DNA of 64,000 nt from Heliobacterium chlorum (GTDB lineage Bacteria; Bacillota; Desulfitobacteriia; Heliobacteriales; Heliobacteriaceae): contig NZ_JACVHF010000001.1 in assembly GCF_014502795.1 (NCBI RefSeq), positions 558,001-622,000 on the forward strand, in the 5' to 3' direction. The notes beneath the pieces are model-generated. The model worked only from the letters and a program-made list of their open reading frames with translations, ran no database searches and was not told the origin of the DNA. Every line of letters begins with the position of its first letter. Positions within the stretch are counted from its first letter, which is position 1. Of the stretch, positions 18,960 to 28,125 are shown one piece after another. The position numbers were made by a program, and so were the translations under genes.

Positions 18960-19843
18960 AAGACCAAGCGGAAAAACTCCGCCTGATGATGCAAAATATG
19001 CGGCAAACAATGGAGCGGGAGATCATGGGTCACCTGCCGCCTACGCGGGTGATCTGCGTATCCAGTGGAAAAGGGGGCGTCGGAAAGACCAATATCACCC
19101 TAAGCCTGGGCTTGGCTTTACGGGATTACGGGATGCGGGTTCTTCTGCTCGATGCGGATATGGGGATGGCCAATATCGATGTCGTTTTGGGGAGGGTTCC
19201 TCCATATAATTTGTATCATGTCATCGGCGGACAGAAAAAACTGGCCGACGTCATCTATGAAGGACCAAAAGGATTACAAGTTATATCCGGTGGTTCTGGG
19301 ATTGCCGAACTAGCCAACTTAAGTAAAGAAGCGTTAGACGAATTTATTACGGGCTTTTCTATCCTCGATGGGACCGTCGACATTTTGCTGATCGATACAG
19401 GCGCTGGAATTTCCAGAAACGTTCTTTCCTTTGTATATGCTGCTGACGAACTGCTCGTCGTCACAACTCCGGAGCCGACAGCCATCACCGATGCTTATGG
19501 ATTGATTAAATCGGTTGAAGCCATGCAGCCCGGCAAGGCGATATCTGTCGTCATCAACCGTGTGGAGAGCAGGAACGAGGGAGACAGCGTTTCACAAAAA
19601 TTAAAAATGGCTGTTCGTCAATTTTTGCACCGCGAAATACTGGTTCTCGGTTATATCCCCGAAGATTTACTCGTGGCAAAGGCAGTCAAAGCCCAAAAAC
19701 CCTTCTATTTGCAGAATGATCGGTCATCGGCCTCTCAGGCTGTCTCTCAATTGGCAGCTACAATATGTAATTTACCACCTAAAGAAGAACCTGTTGGAGG
19801 AATTTCCCGTTTGTTCAGTCGAATGAAACGCTTTTTTGGGTAA
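18956..19843 (+). CDS. flhG: Flagellar number regulator FlhG (MinD/ParA family ATPase)
   Basis: FlhG (YlxH) is a MinD-like ATPase that stimulates FlhF GTPase and limits flagellar number. The 295-residue product begins with an FlhF-activating segment (DQAEKLRLMMQNMRQTM), then has the deviant Walker A SSGKGGVGKTN, the switch DADMGMANIDVVLG, and a C-terminal basic/hydrophobic tail (GGISRLFSRMKRFFG) that could form a membrane-targeting helix. Overlaps flhF by four bases. Confidence 0.94.
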   Translation: MKDQAEKLRLMMQNMRQTMEREIMGHLPPTRVICVSSGKGGVGKTNITLSLGLALRDYGMRVLLLDADMGMANIDVVLGRVPPYNLYHVIGGQKKLADVIYEGPKGLQVISGGSGIAELANLSKEALDEFITGFSILDGTVDILLIDTGAGISRNVLSFVYAADELLVVTTPEPTAITDAYGLIKSVEAMQPGKAISVVINRVESRNEGDSVSQKLKMAVRQFLHREILVLGYIPEDLLVAKAVKAQKPFYLQNDRSSASQAVSQLAATICNLPPKEEPVGGISRLFSRMKRFFG

Positions 19844-19938
19844 GCACAAATGAGGTTAGGCAGGAAAAAGTCCATACCACGTGGAAGAAAGCTATAAGAC
19901 GGGTACAAAAGCCTAAAAGCCGTCCGGGAGTGATAAAT

Positions 19939-21060
19939 ATGCCGCAAATGAAAGTACTTGTAGTAGACGATTCTGCATTTATGCGAAAAGTCATATCGGA
20001 TATGATCGCAGCTGAGCCCGGAATGGTTGTTATAGGAACAGCCCGCAACGGTCAGGACGCCATGGAAAAAATCTCTCAACTGAAGCCAGATGTGATTACA
20101 CTGGATGTTGAGATGCCTGTGATGGATGGACTGACGACGCTGGAACGAATAATGTCGACAAACCCATTGCCGGTGGTTATGCTCTCCAGCTTAACCCAGC
20201 AAGGTGCCGATGCGACCATGCAAGCATTGCAAAAGGGTGCTGTCGACTTTGTCCCTAAACCATCCGGTTCTATATCCTTGGATATTCATAAGGTTCGTGA
20301 GCAGCTCATCAGCAAGCTGAGAGTAGCCGCTATTGCCAAGATCAGACCCAGAATCAGCGAAATTCGTCCCCTTACACGACCAGTTACCTCTCCTGTTCCT
20401 CAACCGGTAGTGGCTGTGTTACCGGAAGTACAGAAACGGGCTAAACTTACCTCCCCGGGTTCGGGTCGACTCAATCGTTTAGTTCTTATAGGTACCTCCA
20501 CAGGTGGACCAAAGGCACTCTACGAAGTGATTCCTAAATTACCAGCCGATCTTGGAGCAGCTGTGCTCATTGTCCAACATATGCCCCCTGGGTTTACCCG
20601 ATCCCTGGCGGAACGATTGGATGCGGCTTCTGCCCTCAAAGTGAAGGAAGCCCAAGACGGAGAAGAAATTATCACCGGTACTGTTTATATTGCCCCTGGC
20701 GACTATCACTTTAAGGTGACTGTAACCGATAAACCAGGAGCAGGAAAACAAATGTGGGCCAAGCTGACCCAAGATCCACCGGTAGGCGGACACAGGCCGG
20801 CAGTTGACGTCATGATGACGTCAGCTGCGCAGCAATACTGGTCTTCTATGGTGGGTGTCGTTCTCACGGGAATGGGCAGTGACGGAACGGAAGGTATTAA
20901 ACTTATAAAGAAACTCCAAGGCCGCACGATCGCGGAAGACGCATCCTCCTGTGTCGTATTCGGTATGCCCAAAGTGGCAATCGAGTCGGGATGTGTGGAT
21001 AAGGTGGTTCCCATAACCGGTGTGGCAGATGAAATTGTAAAATCACTGCAGGACCGATAG
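19939..21060 (+). CDS. cheB: Chemotaxis protein-glutamate methylesterase CheB
   Basis: CheB demethylates and deamidates chemoreceptors when phosphorylated by CheA. The 373-residue product has an N-terminal receiver domain (VLVVDDSAFMRK, TLDVEMPVMDGL, conserved Lys in FVPKPSG), a linker, and the esterase domain with catalytic Ser in LIGTSTGGPKAL, His in QHMPPGFTRSLAERLD and Asp in GMGSDGTEG. ATG 19939 is taken over GTG 19930, which lies on the GGGAG ribosome binding site. The matching methyltransferase CheR is not in this window. Confidence 0.95.
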   Translation: MPQMKVLVVDDSAFMRKVISDMIAAEPGMVVIGTARNGQDAMEKISQLKPDVITLDVEMPVMDGLTTLERIMSTNPLPVVMLSSLTQQGADATMQALQKGAVDFVPKPSGSISLDIHKVREQLISKLRVAAIAKIRPRISEIRPLTRPVTSPVPQPVVAVLPEVQKRAKLTSPGSGRLNRLVLIGTSTGGPKALYEVIPKLPADLGAAVLIVQHMPPGFTRSLAERLDAASALKVKEAQDGEEIITGTVYIAPGDYHFKVTVTDKPGAGKQMWAKLTQDPPVGGHRPAVDVMMTSAAQQYWSSMVGVVLTGMGSDGTEGIKLIKKLQGRTIAEDASSCVVFGMPKVAIESGCVDKVVPITGVADEIVKSLQDR

Positions 21061-21087
21061 TCTGGCAACTGCGGAGGTGTGATTAAG

Positions 21088-23169
21088 ATGGATATGTCCC
21101 AATATATGGACATGTTTATGGAAGAGTCAAGAGAACATTTACAAGCGCTAAATCAAAAGATTTTAGAGCTGGAAGACAATCCTCATGACTTGGGAATCTT
21201 AGACGAAATCTTTCGTTCGGCCCATACCTTAAAGGGGATGTCGGCCACCATGGGATTTGAACGCATCGCCGAATTGACCCATGAGATGGAAAACGTCCTT
21301 TCCGTATTGCGCGGCGCTCAGGTAGCCGTGAACACGGCCGTTGTAGATCTCCTCTTTCGATGCCTAGATTCCTTAGAAAGCATGGTCGATTCGATCAGCA
21401 GCGGCGATACAGGGAATGCCGATGTGAGCGATCTGATCACGCTGCTGCGTAAAGCTGGCCAAGGGGAATTGGTTGCCGCCGATAAACCCAAAGAATCGAT
21501 CCGGGAGGCGAGCAAAGTGAGCGAACCTGTTCAAGCCGATCTTCCCACGGTTGTCGATGGAATCGAAGTATTAAAATCCTTTGAAATCAACCAATATGAT
21601 CTGACACTGCTTCAAGAAGCACAACGCAAAAGATATGACGCATACCATATTCAAGTGGAACTCGATCCCGGTTGTGTCATGAAATCGGCCCGAGCGTATA
21701 TGGTATTTCGCAACCTTGAGGAGTTCGGTGAGATTATCAAATCCGTTCCGTCTTCACAGGAACTGGAAGATGAGAAATTTGATCTGTCTTTTGAAGTCGT
21801 CGTAGTGACGAAAGAAGACCAAGAACGGGTTTTACATGCTGTCGATTCGATCGCTGAAGTCCGTGTCAAGTCGATTACGCCGGTAAACCTCAAAGAAGTA
21901 AAAGCACAGGAAGCGCAAGATAATGATATTCCACAAGTGGTAAAGGAAACGAACGAACCAACGAATGAGAATGCCCTTTCGCTAAAAAATCGAACGACTA
22001 CGGAAGCAAAAAGCAAAGCCAAAGGAAGCCAGACCGTTCGGGTGGATATTGAACGTCTGGACAATTTGATGAACCTCGTGGGAGAACTGGTTATCAACAA
22101 GACGAGACTGGAACAGATCTCCACCACCAATAGTGTGACCGAACTGAACGAAACGATTGAACATATCGACCGAATCACCACAGATCTACAAAATGTGGTG
22201 ATGAAAGTTCGCATGGTTCCTATTGAACAAGTTTTCAACCGGTTTCCTCGAATGGTCCGGGATCTCGCGAAGGAATTGGGCAAGGAAATCAACCTCATCG
22301 TGGAAGGAAAAGAAACAGAACTAGACCGGACCGTGATCGACGAAATCGGCGATCCACTCGTCCATTTAATTCGAAATGCCATCGATCATGGCGTTGAGAT
22401 GCCTGAGATTCGCCGCCAAAAAGGCAAACCGGTCGAATCGGTCGTTCGTCTGGTGGCGAAACATGAAGGTAACAACGTCGTCATCGAAGTGGACGATGAT
22501 GGTCGTGGACTCGATCCTCAGGCGTTGAAGAACAAAGCCGTTCAAAAAGGCATCATCAGCGCAAGGGAAGCCGAGCAGATGGATGATCAGGCTGCGATCA
22601 ACTTGATTTTCATGGCTGGTTTCTCCACTGCCGAAAAAGTCTCTGATGTATCGGGACGCGGAGTCGGCCTAGATGCTGTTCGCACAAAGATTGAATCCTT
22701 GAGCGGTTCCGTAGAAATTGAGACCCGTATCAATCAAGGCACGAAGTTTAAAATTCGTCTGCCATTGACATTAGCCATCATTCAGGCCTTATTAGTGAAT
22801 GTGGGTGAAGAAATCTACGCCATCCCCTTAGGTACAATCGATGAAACAACCAGTATCATTCCCTCCCATATCAAAAAAGTACAAAATCAAGAAGTGGTCC
22901 TGCTCCGTGGCAATGTTCTGCCCCTCGTACGCCTGGACAATGTGCTTGAAGTTCCCAAAACCGTCGAAGAGTCGGAAGAACTCTATGTAGTTGTCGTGCG
23001 TAAGGGTGAGAAAAAGGCAGGCCTAATCGTCGATTCCTTGATCGGGCAACAGGAAATCGTGATCAAGTCGCCAGGAAAATTACTCCAAGGAATCAGTGGT
23101 ATCGCCGGAGCGGCCATCCTTGGCAACGGACATGTTTCCTTAATTCTCGACGTTGGAACACTTTTCTAG
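21088..23169 (+). CDS. cheA: Chemotaxis histidine kinase CheA
   Basis: CheA autophosphorylates in response to chemoreceptor signals and feeds CheY and CheB. The 693-residue product has an Hpt domain with phospho-accepting His46 (SAHTLKGM), a P2-like region (about 180-275), the dimerisation domain (VDIERLDNLMNLVGELVINK), the ATP-binding N box HLIRNAIDHG and G boxes DDDGRGLD and GRGVGLDAV, and a C-terminal CheW-like domain. ATG 21088 fits GGAGGTG at 21073-21079 better than GTG 21079. Order cheB-cheA-cheW-cheD is typical. Confidence 0.96.
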   Translation: MDMSQYMDMFMEESREHLQALNQKILELEDNPHDLGILDEIFRSAHTLKGMSATMGFERIAELTHEMENVLSVLRGAQVAVNTAVVDLLFRCLDSLESMVDSISSGDTGNADVSDLITLLRKAGQGELVAADKPKESIREASKVSEPVQADLPTVVDGIEVLKSFEINQYDLTLLQEAQRKRYDAYHIQVELDPGCVMKSARAYMVFRNLEEFGEIIKSVPSSQELEDEKFDLSFEVVVVTKEDQERVLHAVDSIAEVRVKSITPVNLKEVKAQEAQDNDIPQVVKETNEPTNENALSLKNRTTTEAKSKAKGSQTVRVDIERLDNLMNLVGELVINKTRLEQISTTNSVTELNETIEHIDRITTDLQNVVMKVRMVPIEQVFNRFPRMVRDLAKELGKEINLIVEGKETELDRTVIDEIGDPLVHLIRNAIDHGVEMPEIRRQKGKPVESVVRLVAKHEGNNVVIEVDDDGRGLDPQALKNKAVQKGIISAREAEQMDDQAAINLIFMAGFSTAEKVSDVSGRGVGLDAVRTKIESLSGSVEIETRINQGTKFKIRLPLTLAIIQALLVNVGEEIYAIPLGTIDETTSIIPSHIKKVQNQEVVLLRGNVLPLVRLDNVLEVPKTVEESEELYVVVVRKGEKKAGLIVDSLIGQQEIVIKSPGKLLQGISGIAGAAILGNGHVSLILDVGTLF

Positions 23170-23181
23170 GAGGTGTGGGTA

Positions 23182-23643
23182 GTGGAAAAGGTCGATTTCT
23201 CCGATGAACTGCAGTTGGTGGCATTTTCGCTGGCTGGCGAAGAATACGCCGTCGATATTCACTATGTACAGGAAATCAATCGTCTGTTGAACATCACCCG
23301 GGTACCGAAGGCTCCCTATTATGTGGAAGGGGTCATCAACCTGCGGGGGAATGTGGTCCCGGTCATTGATTTACGGAAACGCTTTTCACTTCCACCACGG
23401 GAAACAACTGATCGAACACGTATCATTATCATTAAAGTCAAAGATATTACGGTAGGCATCATCGTTGACGGTGTATCTGAAGTCATCCGCATTCAATCCT
23501 CTGCTGTTGAGCCGCCTCCGGGGCTCTACGGAAGCGTTGATCTTGATTACATTCGTGGTGTCGGTAAGATGGATGATCGCTTATTAATCCTCATCAACAT
23601 CGAAAAAGTGATCGACTTGGAAGCGCTCGCCGACGAAGAATAG
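23182..23643 (+). CDS. cheW: Chemotaxis coupling protein CheW
   Basis: CheW links chemoreceptors to CheA. The 153-residue product is a single CheW domain with LVAFSLAGEEYAVDIHYVQE, GVINLRGNVVPVIDLRKRF and the C-terminal LILINIEKVIDLEAL. The start is taken as GTG 23182, six bases after AGGAGGTG (23168-23175), instead of the GTG at 23173 that lies within that site. Confidence 0.95.
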   Translation: MEKVDFSDELQLVAFSLAGEEYAVDIHYVQEINRLLNITRVPKAPYYVEGVINLRGNVVPVIDLRKRFSLPPRETTDRTRIIIIKVKDITVGIIVDGVSEVIRIQSSAVEPPPGLYGSVDLDYIRGVGKMDDRLLILINIEKVIDLEALADEE

Positions 23644-23737
23644 AGAACTCGAGTGGGCCAAGGAGCATTTCTTTTCGCTGCCAGACGTGGGCCTTGAATA
23701 GAAATGGTAGCGATGGGAGTGAAGGGATGATGCAGGC

Positions 23738-24217
23738 ATGCTGATCAAGGTGGGCATGGCCGACTTGAAAGCGACCAAAGCACCAAACAACTTGATGACG
23801 TCAGGTCTTGGTTCTTGTATAGGTATTTGTCTTTACGATGCTGTTGCCAAAGTCGGTGGTTTGGCCCATATCATGCTGCCCCATTCCGCCCATGCTCGTA
23901 GTTCGGAAAACAAAGCCAAATTCGCCGATACGGCGATTCCCGTTCTGTTGGACGATATGATTCGATTGGGTGCTGTAAAAAGTCGCCTTGTCGCCAAGAT
24001 CGCCGGGGGGGCGCAAATGTTTTCCTTTCCCGGTGCATCCGATGTGATGCGTATCGGAGAACGAAATGCTGAGGCCGTCGTTCTCAAGTTGAGACAAGAA
24101 AATATCCCCCTCTTGGCGAAGGAAACAGGCGGAAATTACGGTAGGACCATCGAGTTGGACACAACGAATGGAAAATTGCTCATCCGTACCATAGACCGTG
24201 GTGAAAAGGTGCTATAG
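23738..24217 (+). CDS. cheD: Chemoreceptor glutamine deamidase CheD
   Basis: CheD deamidates receptor glutamines and, in Bacillus, works with CheC in adaptation. The 159-residue product starts MLIKVGMADLKATKAPNNL, with the catalytic Cys in SGLGSCIGICLYD and the His in AHIMLPHS. No cheC accompanies it here; cheC is commonly found just before cheD in Clostridia. About 95 bases separate it from cheW and hold no gene. Confidence 0.94.
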   Translation: MLIKVGMADLKATKAPNNLMTSGLGSCIGICLYDAVAKVGGLAHIMLPHSAHARSSENKAKFADTAIPVLLDDMIRLGAVKSRLVAKIAGGAQMFSFPGASDVMRIGERNAEAVVLKLRQENIPLLAKETGGNYGRTIELDTTNGKLLIRTIDRGEKVL

Positions 24218-24229
24218 GGAGGAGACAAA

Positions 24230-24607
24230 TTGGGCCGCGTCAAAATCTGGGTTCCCCTTGCTTTGGCTTCATTTACCTGGCTCATCACCGCGGTTGTTGC
24301 CTTAAACGCATCGGTCTCTTGGAGTGCTTTATTCATCCGCAGCTTCTGTGCCGCCTCTGTCGTCGGCGGACTCACCTGTGTCACCCTGTTCTATTTCGAT
24401 AAAGTATTGACACAAAGCGATAATCATCGAAACATCACTCGGAGCCATTTTGGAAATGAGGCCCACAAGGGAAGTATGGTGGACGTTAAAGTACCTGCTG
24501 CGAACCCATTTGTCCCTGGACAAATCGAGGCAGACATCGAAGAACTTCTGGCGTCAGATCCGACGAGGGCAGCCGAAATTATGCGGAAAATGCAGTTAGA
24601 GAGTTAA
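24230..24607 (+). CDS. Small membrane protein of the motility operon
   Basis: I do not recognise a named family. The 125-residue product has two membrane helices (about residues 6-27 and 32-58), a hydrophilic middle, and a C-terminal motif region NPFVPGQIEADIEELLASDP followed by TRAAEIMRKMQLES. The last part looks like a short helix for protein contact. Start TTG after GGGAGGAGACAAA. It sits between cheD and the sigma-28 gene, where Peptococcales operons often carry a gene of this size. Coding is well supported by spacing and strong ribosome binding site. Confidence 0.72.
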   Translation: MGRVKIWVPLALASFTWLITAVVALNASVSWSALFIRSFCAASVVGGLTCVTLFYFDKVLTQSDNHRNITRSHFGNEAHKGSMVDVKVPAANPFVPGQIEADIEELLASDPTRAAEIMRKMQLES

Positions 24608-24647
24608 TGCGCCTTCAGGGTTCGCAAACTACGGGATCGCGGGGTAG

Positions 24648-25448
24648 GTGGCGAAAATAATTATATCAGCAAAAGATATCGCCAGAGCAGGCTTACTCTG
24701 GGAACGGTATAAAGAGCACAAGGATTCCTCAGCCCGCGAAGAGCTAATCCTTTTATATTCCCCTTTGGTAAAGTTTGTAGCGGGACGGTTGGCCATCAGC
24801 CTGCCGCCCAATGTCGATCGGGATGACTTGCTCAGTTACGGAGTTTTTGGCCTCATGGACGCCTTGGAAAAGTTCGACCTCAGCCGTGGCCTCAAATTTG
24901 AAACTTATGCTATTTCGAGAATTCGCGGTTCTATTCTCGATGGACTGCGGGCGATGGACTGGGTACCTGCGTCGATTCGCCAAAAGGCAAAAGAGATTGA
25001 AAAGACATACTTAGCACTGGCTCAACAATTGGGCAGAGAAGCGACCGATGAAGAGGTTGCCCAAGCGTTAGGTGTGAGTGAGACTGATTTCCAAAAAACA
25101 TTGCAGGATGTCCGGGCCACCACGATCATGTCTCTTGACGAATACTGGTTAGCGGAAAACGATAAGTCTGAATCTGTGCGACTCCTCGACACGTTGGTCG
25201 ATGAACAAAATGAAGAACCGACAGCTGGTTTGGAATTTGAAGAGACAAAGCAACTCTTGGCTGGTGCGATTGATAAGCTTCCCGAAAAAGAACGAACCGT
25301 AATCGCTTTATACTATTATGAGGGTCTTACCTTAAAGGAAATCGGCACTATCCTCGGCGTCTCTGAGTCTCGCATATCGCAGTTGCATACAAAAGCAATT
25401 TTACGGCTCCGTGGACAGTTAGCCAGACAGAAGAAAAAAATCTTCTAG
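24648..25448 (+). CDS. fliA: Flagellar RNA polymerase sigma factor, FliA/SigD (sigma-28)
   Basis: Sigma-28 directs late flagellar and chemotaxis genes. The 266-residue product has region 2 (SPLVKFVAGRLAISLPPNVD, YGVFGLMDALEKFD, FETYAISRIRGSILDGLR), region 3 (DWVPASIRQKAKEIEKTY) and region 4 (LPEKERTVIALYYYEGLTLK then EIGTILGVSESRISQLHTKA). The 'RAMDWVPASIRQ' block is a hallmark of the FliA/WhiG family. Start GTG after GGGGTAGGTG. It is probably co-transcribed with the whole operon. No anti-sigma flgM is in the window. Confidence 0.93.
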   Translation: MAKIIISAKDIARAGLLWERYKEHKDSSAREELILLYSPLVKFVAGRLAISLPPNVDRDDLLSYGVFGLMDALEKFDLSRGLKFETYAISRIRGSILDGLRAMDWVPASIRQKAKEIEKTYLALAQQLGREATDEEVAQALGVSETDFQKTLQDVRATTIMSLDEYWLAENDKSESVRLLDTLVDEQNEEPTAGLEFEETKQLLAGAIDKLPEKERTVIALYYYEGLTLKEIGTILGVSESRISQLHTKAILRLRGQLARQKKKIF

Positions 25449-25479
25449 AAGTTCGATTCGTAAAAACGGAGGTGATACT

Positions 25480-27102
25480 GTGAGTGACATTAACTCCGAT
25501 ATGTTGAACCGGGACGGTTTTTATCGCATTGAATACAGAACAGATGGTGTTTTTTTATCCGTTTTTGCACCAGTCGGTTCCGGACGTGTTGTTACCGCAG
25601 AAACAGTACTCGCTGAGCTTTTAGATCGGGAGGTCCGCGGTTTCGATCCAAACCACATCCGTCAACTCGTGCTCCGGCAAGAACAGAACATAGTCATCGC
25701 TGAACCTCAGCAAGAAGTGATCCGAGACGGACAAGTTAAGGTCGAAACAGACCGGGACGGGATGAAGGCTTATCTGATCGTTTATCCCCCTCGAGGAGGG
25801 CAGGCAGTTACATTTGATGTGGCTATGGCAGCATTGGAGCAGGCTGGCGTCGTCTACGGGATCAATGAACAACTCGTTCGTATCGCCCTAAATAATGTTC
25901 AACCGGGCCAACGAGTGATGGTTGCCGAAGGGCAACCTGCGAAAGACGGCAAAAATGCGAAAATCGAATATCGATTTAACACAGACACACGTATTCGACC
26001 TGCTGAGCTTGAAAATGGACGGGTCGATTTTTACAATTTAAACTTAATCAAAAATGTACAGCCCGGAGAGATCCTGGCGATTCGCACACCTCCTACGGAA
26101 GGTGTGCCCGGTAAGACTGTTACAGGACGTGAGCTACGTCCGAAACCCGGCAAGGACGTACGCATTCCAGCGGGGAAAAATACAGCTATTAGTGAAGACG
26201 GAACGATTTTGATGGCGTCCACCGCTGGCCACGTTCACATTGTCAGCGAAAAAATCATGATCGACCCCGTCTTTGAACGTAAAGGCGATGTCGATTTTTC
26301 CTCAGGTAATCTTAACTTTCTAGGAACAATCATCGTTCGCGGTTCCATCACCTATGGCTTTCAGGTCAAATGCGACGGCGACTTAGAAGTGATGGGTTCG
26401 ATTGACGGCGGTTCTGTCTTTGTGGGCGGAAACCTAACTGTTCGCCAGGGAATCCAAGGCCAACAAAAATCTGTCATCGATGTCAAAGGTAACGTGATCA
26501 CTCGATTCATCGAAAATGCTACCGTCAAGTCCGGCGGTGATGTTATCGTCGGTGAAGGCATCATGCATTCAAATATCGATGCTGGACGAACTATCGCTGT
26601 GGGCGGAAAAAAGGGATTGATCGTTGGCGGCCAATGCCGTTCCGGTGAAGAGATCATGGCCAAAAATATCGGTTCTCCTCATTCCACATTAACAGAGCTA
26701 GAAGTGGGGATTCGGCCGGAAAAACGGCAGATCTATAACGAACTCGTGAAAAAGTTAAAAGATGCTACCGTTAATCTCGATAAAACGGAGAAAGCCGTGA
26801 ATGTTCTCAAAGAGTGGGAACGACGCCAGGGCAAACTACCTTCCGAAAAGCAGATTCTCCTATTTAAACTGGCCCAAGCCCAAATTCAAATCCAAAAAGA
26901 CGTGGAATCACTCAACCGAGAAAAAGAAGCAATGGACGCTGAATTTGAACAGATTGGCAATGGCCGAATCCGTGTTTCATCGAGGATATATCCCGGTGTC
27001 AATATCCGCATCGGCCAGTTTAACACTAGAGTGCGCGATCCGATAGATTTCACCAACGTCTATATTGACAACGGAGAATTCCGTTTTGGCCCCTATTCCT
27101 AA
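25480..27102 (+). CDS. FapA family protein (DUF342)
   Basis: A 540-residue DUF342/FapA-type protein: N-terminal beta-rich domain (about 1-180), a right-handed beta-helix-like core with GNLNFLGTIIVRGSITYG and repeated GG-V-G motifs (about 240-400), and a C-terminal coiled coil (about 400-490). Members occur beside chemotaxis and flagellar genes in many Clostridia and Vibrio. A role in surface or motility control has been suggested, but no reaction is known. Start GTG after CGGAGGTGATACT. Confidence 0.85.
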   Translation: MSDINSDMLNRDGFYRIEYRTDGVFLSVFAPVGSGRVVTAETVLAELLDREVRGFDPNHIRQLVLRQEQNIVIAEPQQEVIRDGQVKVETDRDGMKAYLIVYPPRGGQAVTFDVAMAALEQAGVVYGINEQLVRIALNNVQPGQRVMVAEGQPAKDGKNAKIEYRFNTDTRIRPAELENGRVDFYNLNLIKNVQPGEILAIRTPPTEGVPGKTVTGRELRPKPGKDVRIPAGKNTAISEDGTILMASTAGHVHIVSEKIMIDPVFERKGDVDFSSGNLNFLGTIIVRGSITYGFQVKCDGDLEVMGSIDGGSVFVGGNLTVRQGIQGQQKSVIDVKGNVITRFIENATVKSGGDVIVGEGIMHSNIDAGRTIAVGGKKGLIVGGQCRSGEEIMAKNIGSPHSTLTELEVGIRPEKRQIYNELVKKLKDATVNLDKTEKAVNVLKEWERRQGKLPSEKQILLFKLAQAQIQIQKDVESLNREKEAMDAEFEQIGNGRIRVSSRIYPGVNIRIGQFNTRVRDPIDFTNVYIDNGEFRFGPYS

Positions 27103-27141
27103 AAAAGTATACCGTCCCGGGTGACATTGGGGGGGATGACC

Positions 27142-27459
27142 ATGACATTACGTCCCGTCGACATGCAGGTGATCGTGCCAAAAGTGACGGAAGTCGGTAA
27201 GCAGCAGCAGGTACAAAATCTAGCGCCTGACCAACAACAGCACTTTTTAGGCCAACAAGGCCAAGTAGAGGCCGATCATCGGCAAAAGACGGTCCAGTCA
27301 TCGCCGCAATCAGAAGAAGGACGAATCAGAGAAAGACAACAGAACAAACAAGGACGACAGCAGGGAAAGAGCAAATCGGGCCGTCGCGATCAGGACGAAC
27401 AAGAGGAATCGGTGCCGCAGGATCCACTTCGTGGGAGATTACTGGATATAAAAATTTGA
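27142..27459 (+). CDS. Small conserved motility-operon protein, Gln-rich
   Basis: A 105-residue soluble protein with a conserved opening (TLRPVDMQVIVPKVTEVGKQ), a long Q/R/E/K-rich charged middle and the end RGRLLDIKI. From memory, proteins with the same start and the same end follow FapA genes in Desulfotomaculum-type operons, but no function is known to me. ATG 27142 is chosen because the G-run at 27129-27135 abuts ATG 27136 but is seven bases from 27142. The middle is low-complexity and probably unstructured or coiled coil. Confidence 0.7.
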   Translation: MTLRPVDMQVIVPKVTEVGKQQQVQNLAPDQQQHFLGQQGQVEADHRQKTVQSSPQSEEGRIRERQQNKQGRQQGKSKSGRRDQDEQEESVPQDPLRGRLLDIKI

Positions 27460-27480
27460 CCCAATCAAGGAGGAACCGCC

Positions 27481-28122
27481 TTGGACTCGGGAATATTGCT
27501 CACAGGAATTGGATGCCTGCTGATGGGGGCAGGACTTGCTTCTTCATTTTGGCAGCGGAGACAGCAGCAACAGGAACGAATCGAAACGGATGATATCAAA
27601 GGACAATTGGCGGATGCCCGTTTAGTCAAAGAGGATATGGAAGCCTTGCTGACGGCAGCAGCGAAGACGGGGGAAGAAATCGTCAACGATCTGCGTCAAG
27701 AAGTTCTTCAAGCACAGAAAGTCCTGAAACAAATAGAAACTCAACGTACAGCAGCCATGGTAGGATCTATGGAACTGCCAAGCGACCGGGAGAATAAGCT
27801 TGTTGATCAAGCGAAACTACCTCGTCCCTTTTATATTCAGGAATACTTGCGAAATAATGAAGTGAGGGGAAAAAGAACGAGTGCCCCAACGCCATCCCCA
27901 AATCCTTCTGTTCCCCCGATTCCCATGGCGCCGATCGTACGGGCTGAAGCTCATATTAAAGCCCTCGGAGAGGGCGAGCCGAAACAATGGAGCAAAAGCA
28001 AACGGTACGAACAAGTCCCGGTGTTGTTTGAGTTCGGATTAACGGACGAGGAGGTTGCCCAGTTCTTACACATCGGTAAAGGTGAAGTTCAACTGGTAAG
28101 CCAGCTTCGCAGGAGGGCGTAA
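27481..28122 (+). CDS. DUF6115-type membrane-anchored protein
   Basis: The 213-residue product has an N-terminal membrane helix (about residues 3-22), a coiled coil (about 25-85), a proline-rich spacer, and a C-terminal helix-turn-helix-like segment FGLTDEEVAQFLHIGKGEVQ. This matches the DUF6115 proteins found at the end of clostridial motility operons. Start TTG with AAGGAGGAACC upstream. The C-terminal segment resembles a sigma-region-4-like or DNA-binding helix pair, yet the protein is membrane-anchored. Function unknown. Confidence 0.72.
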   Translation: MDSGILLTGIGCLLMGAGLASSFWQRRQQQQERIETDDIKGQLADARLVKEDMEALLTAAAKTGEEIVNDLRQEVLQAQKVLKQIETQRTAAMVGSMELPSDRENKLVDQAKLPRPFYIQEYLRNNEVRGKRTSAPTPSPNPSVPPIPMAPIVRAEAHIKALGEGEPKQWSKSKRYEQVPVLFEFGLTDEEVAQFLHIGKGEVQLVSQLRRRA

Positions 28123-28125
28123 AGG

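Noticed and set aside
23650-23695. GTGGGCC repeated between cheW and cheD, considered as a hairpin
   Set aside because: The two copies are in direct, not inverted, orientation and short; no stable stem or U-tract.
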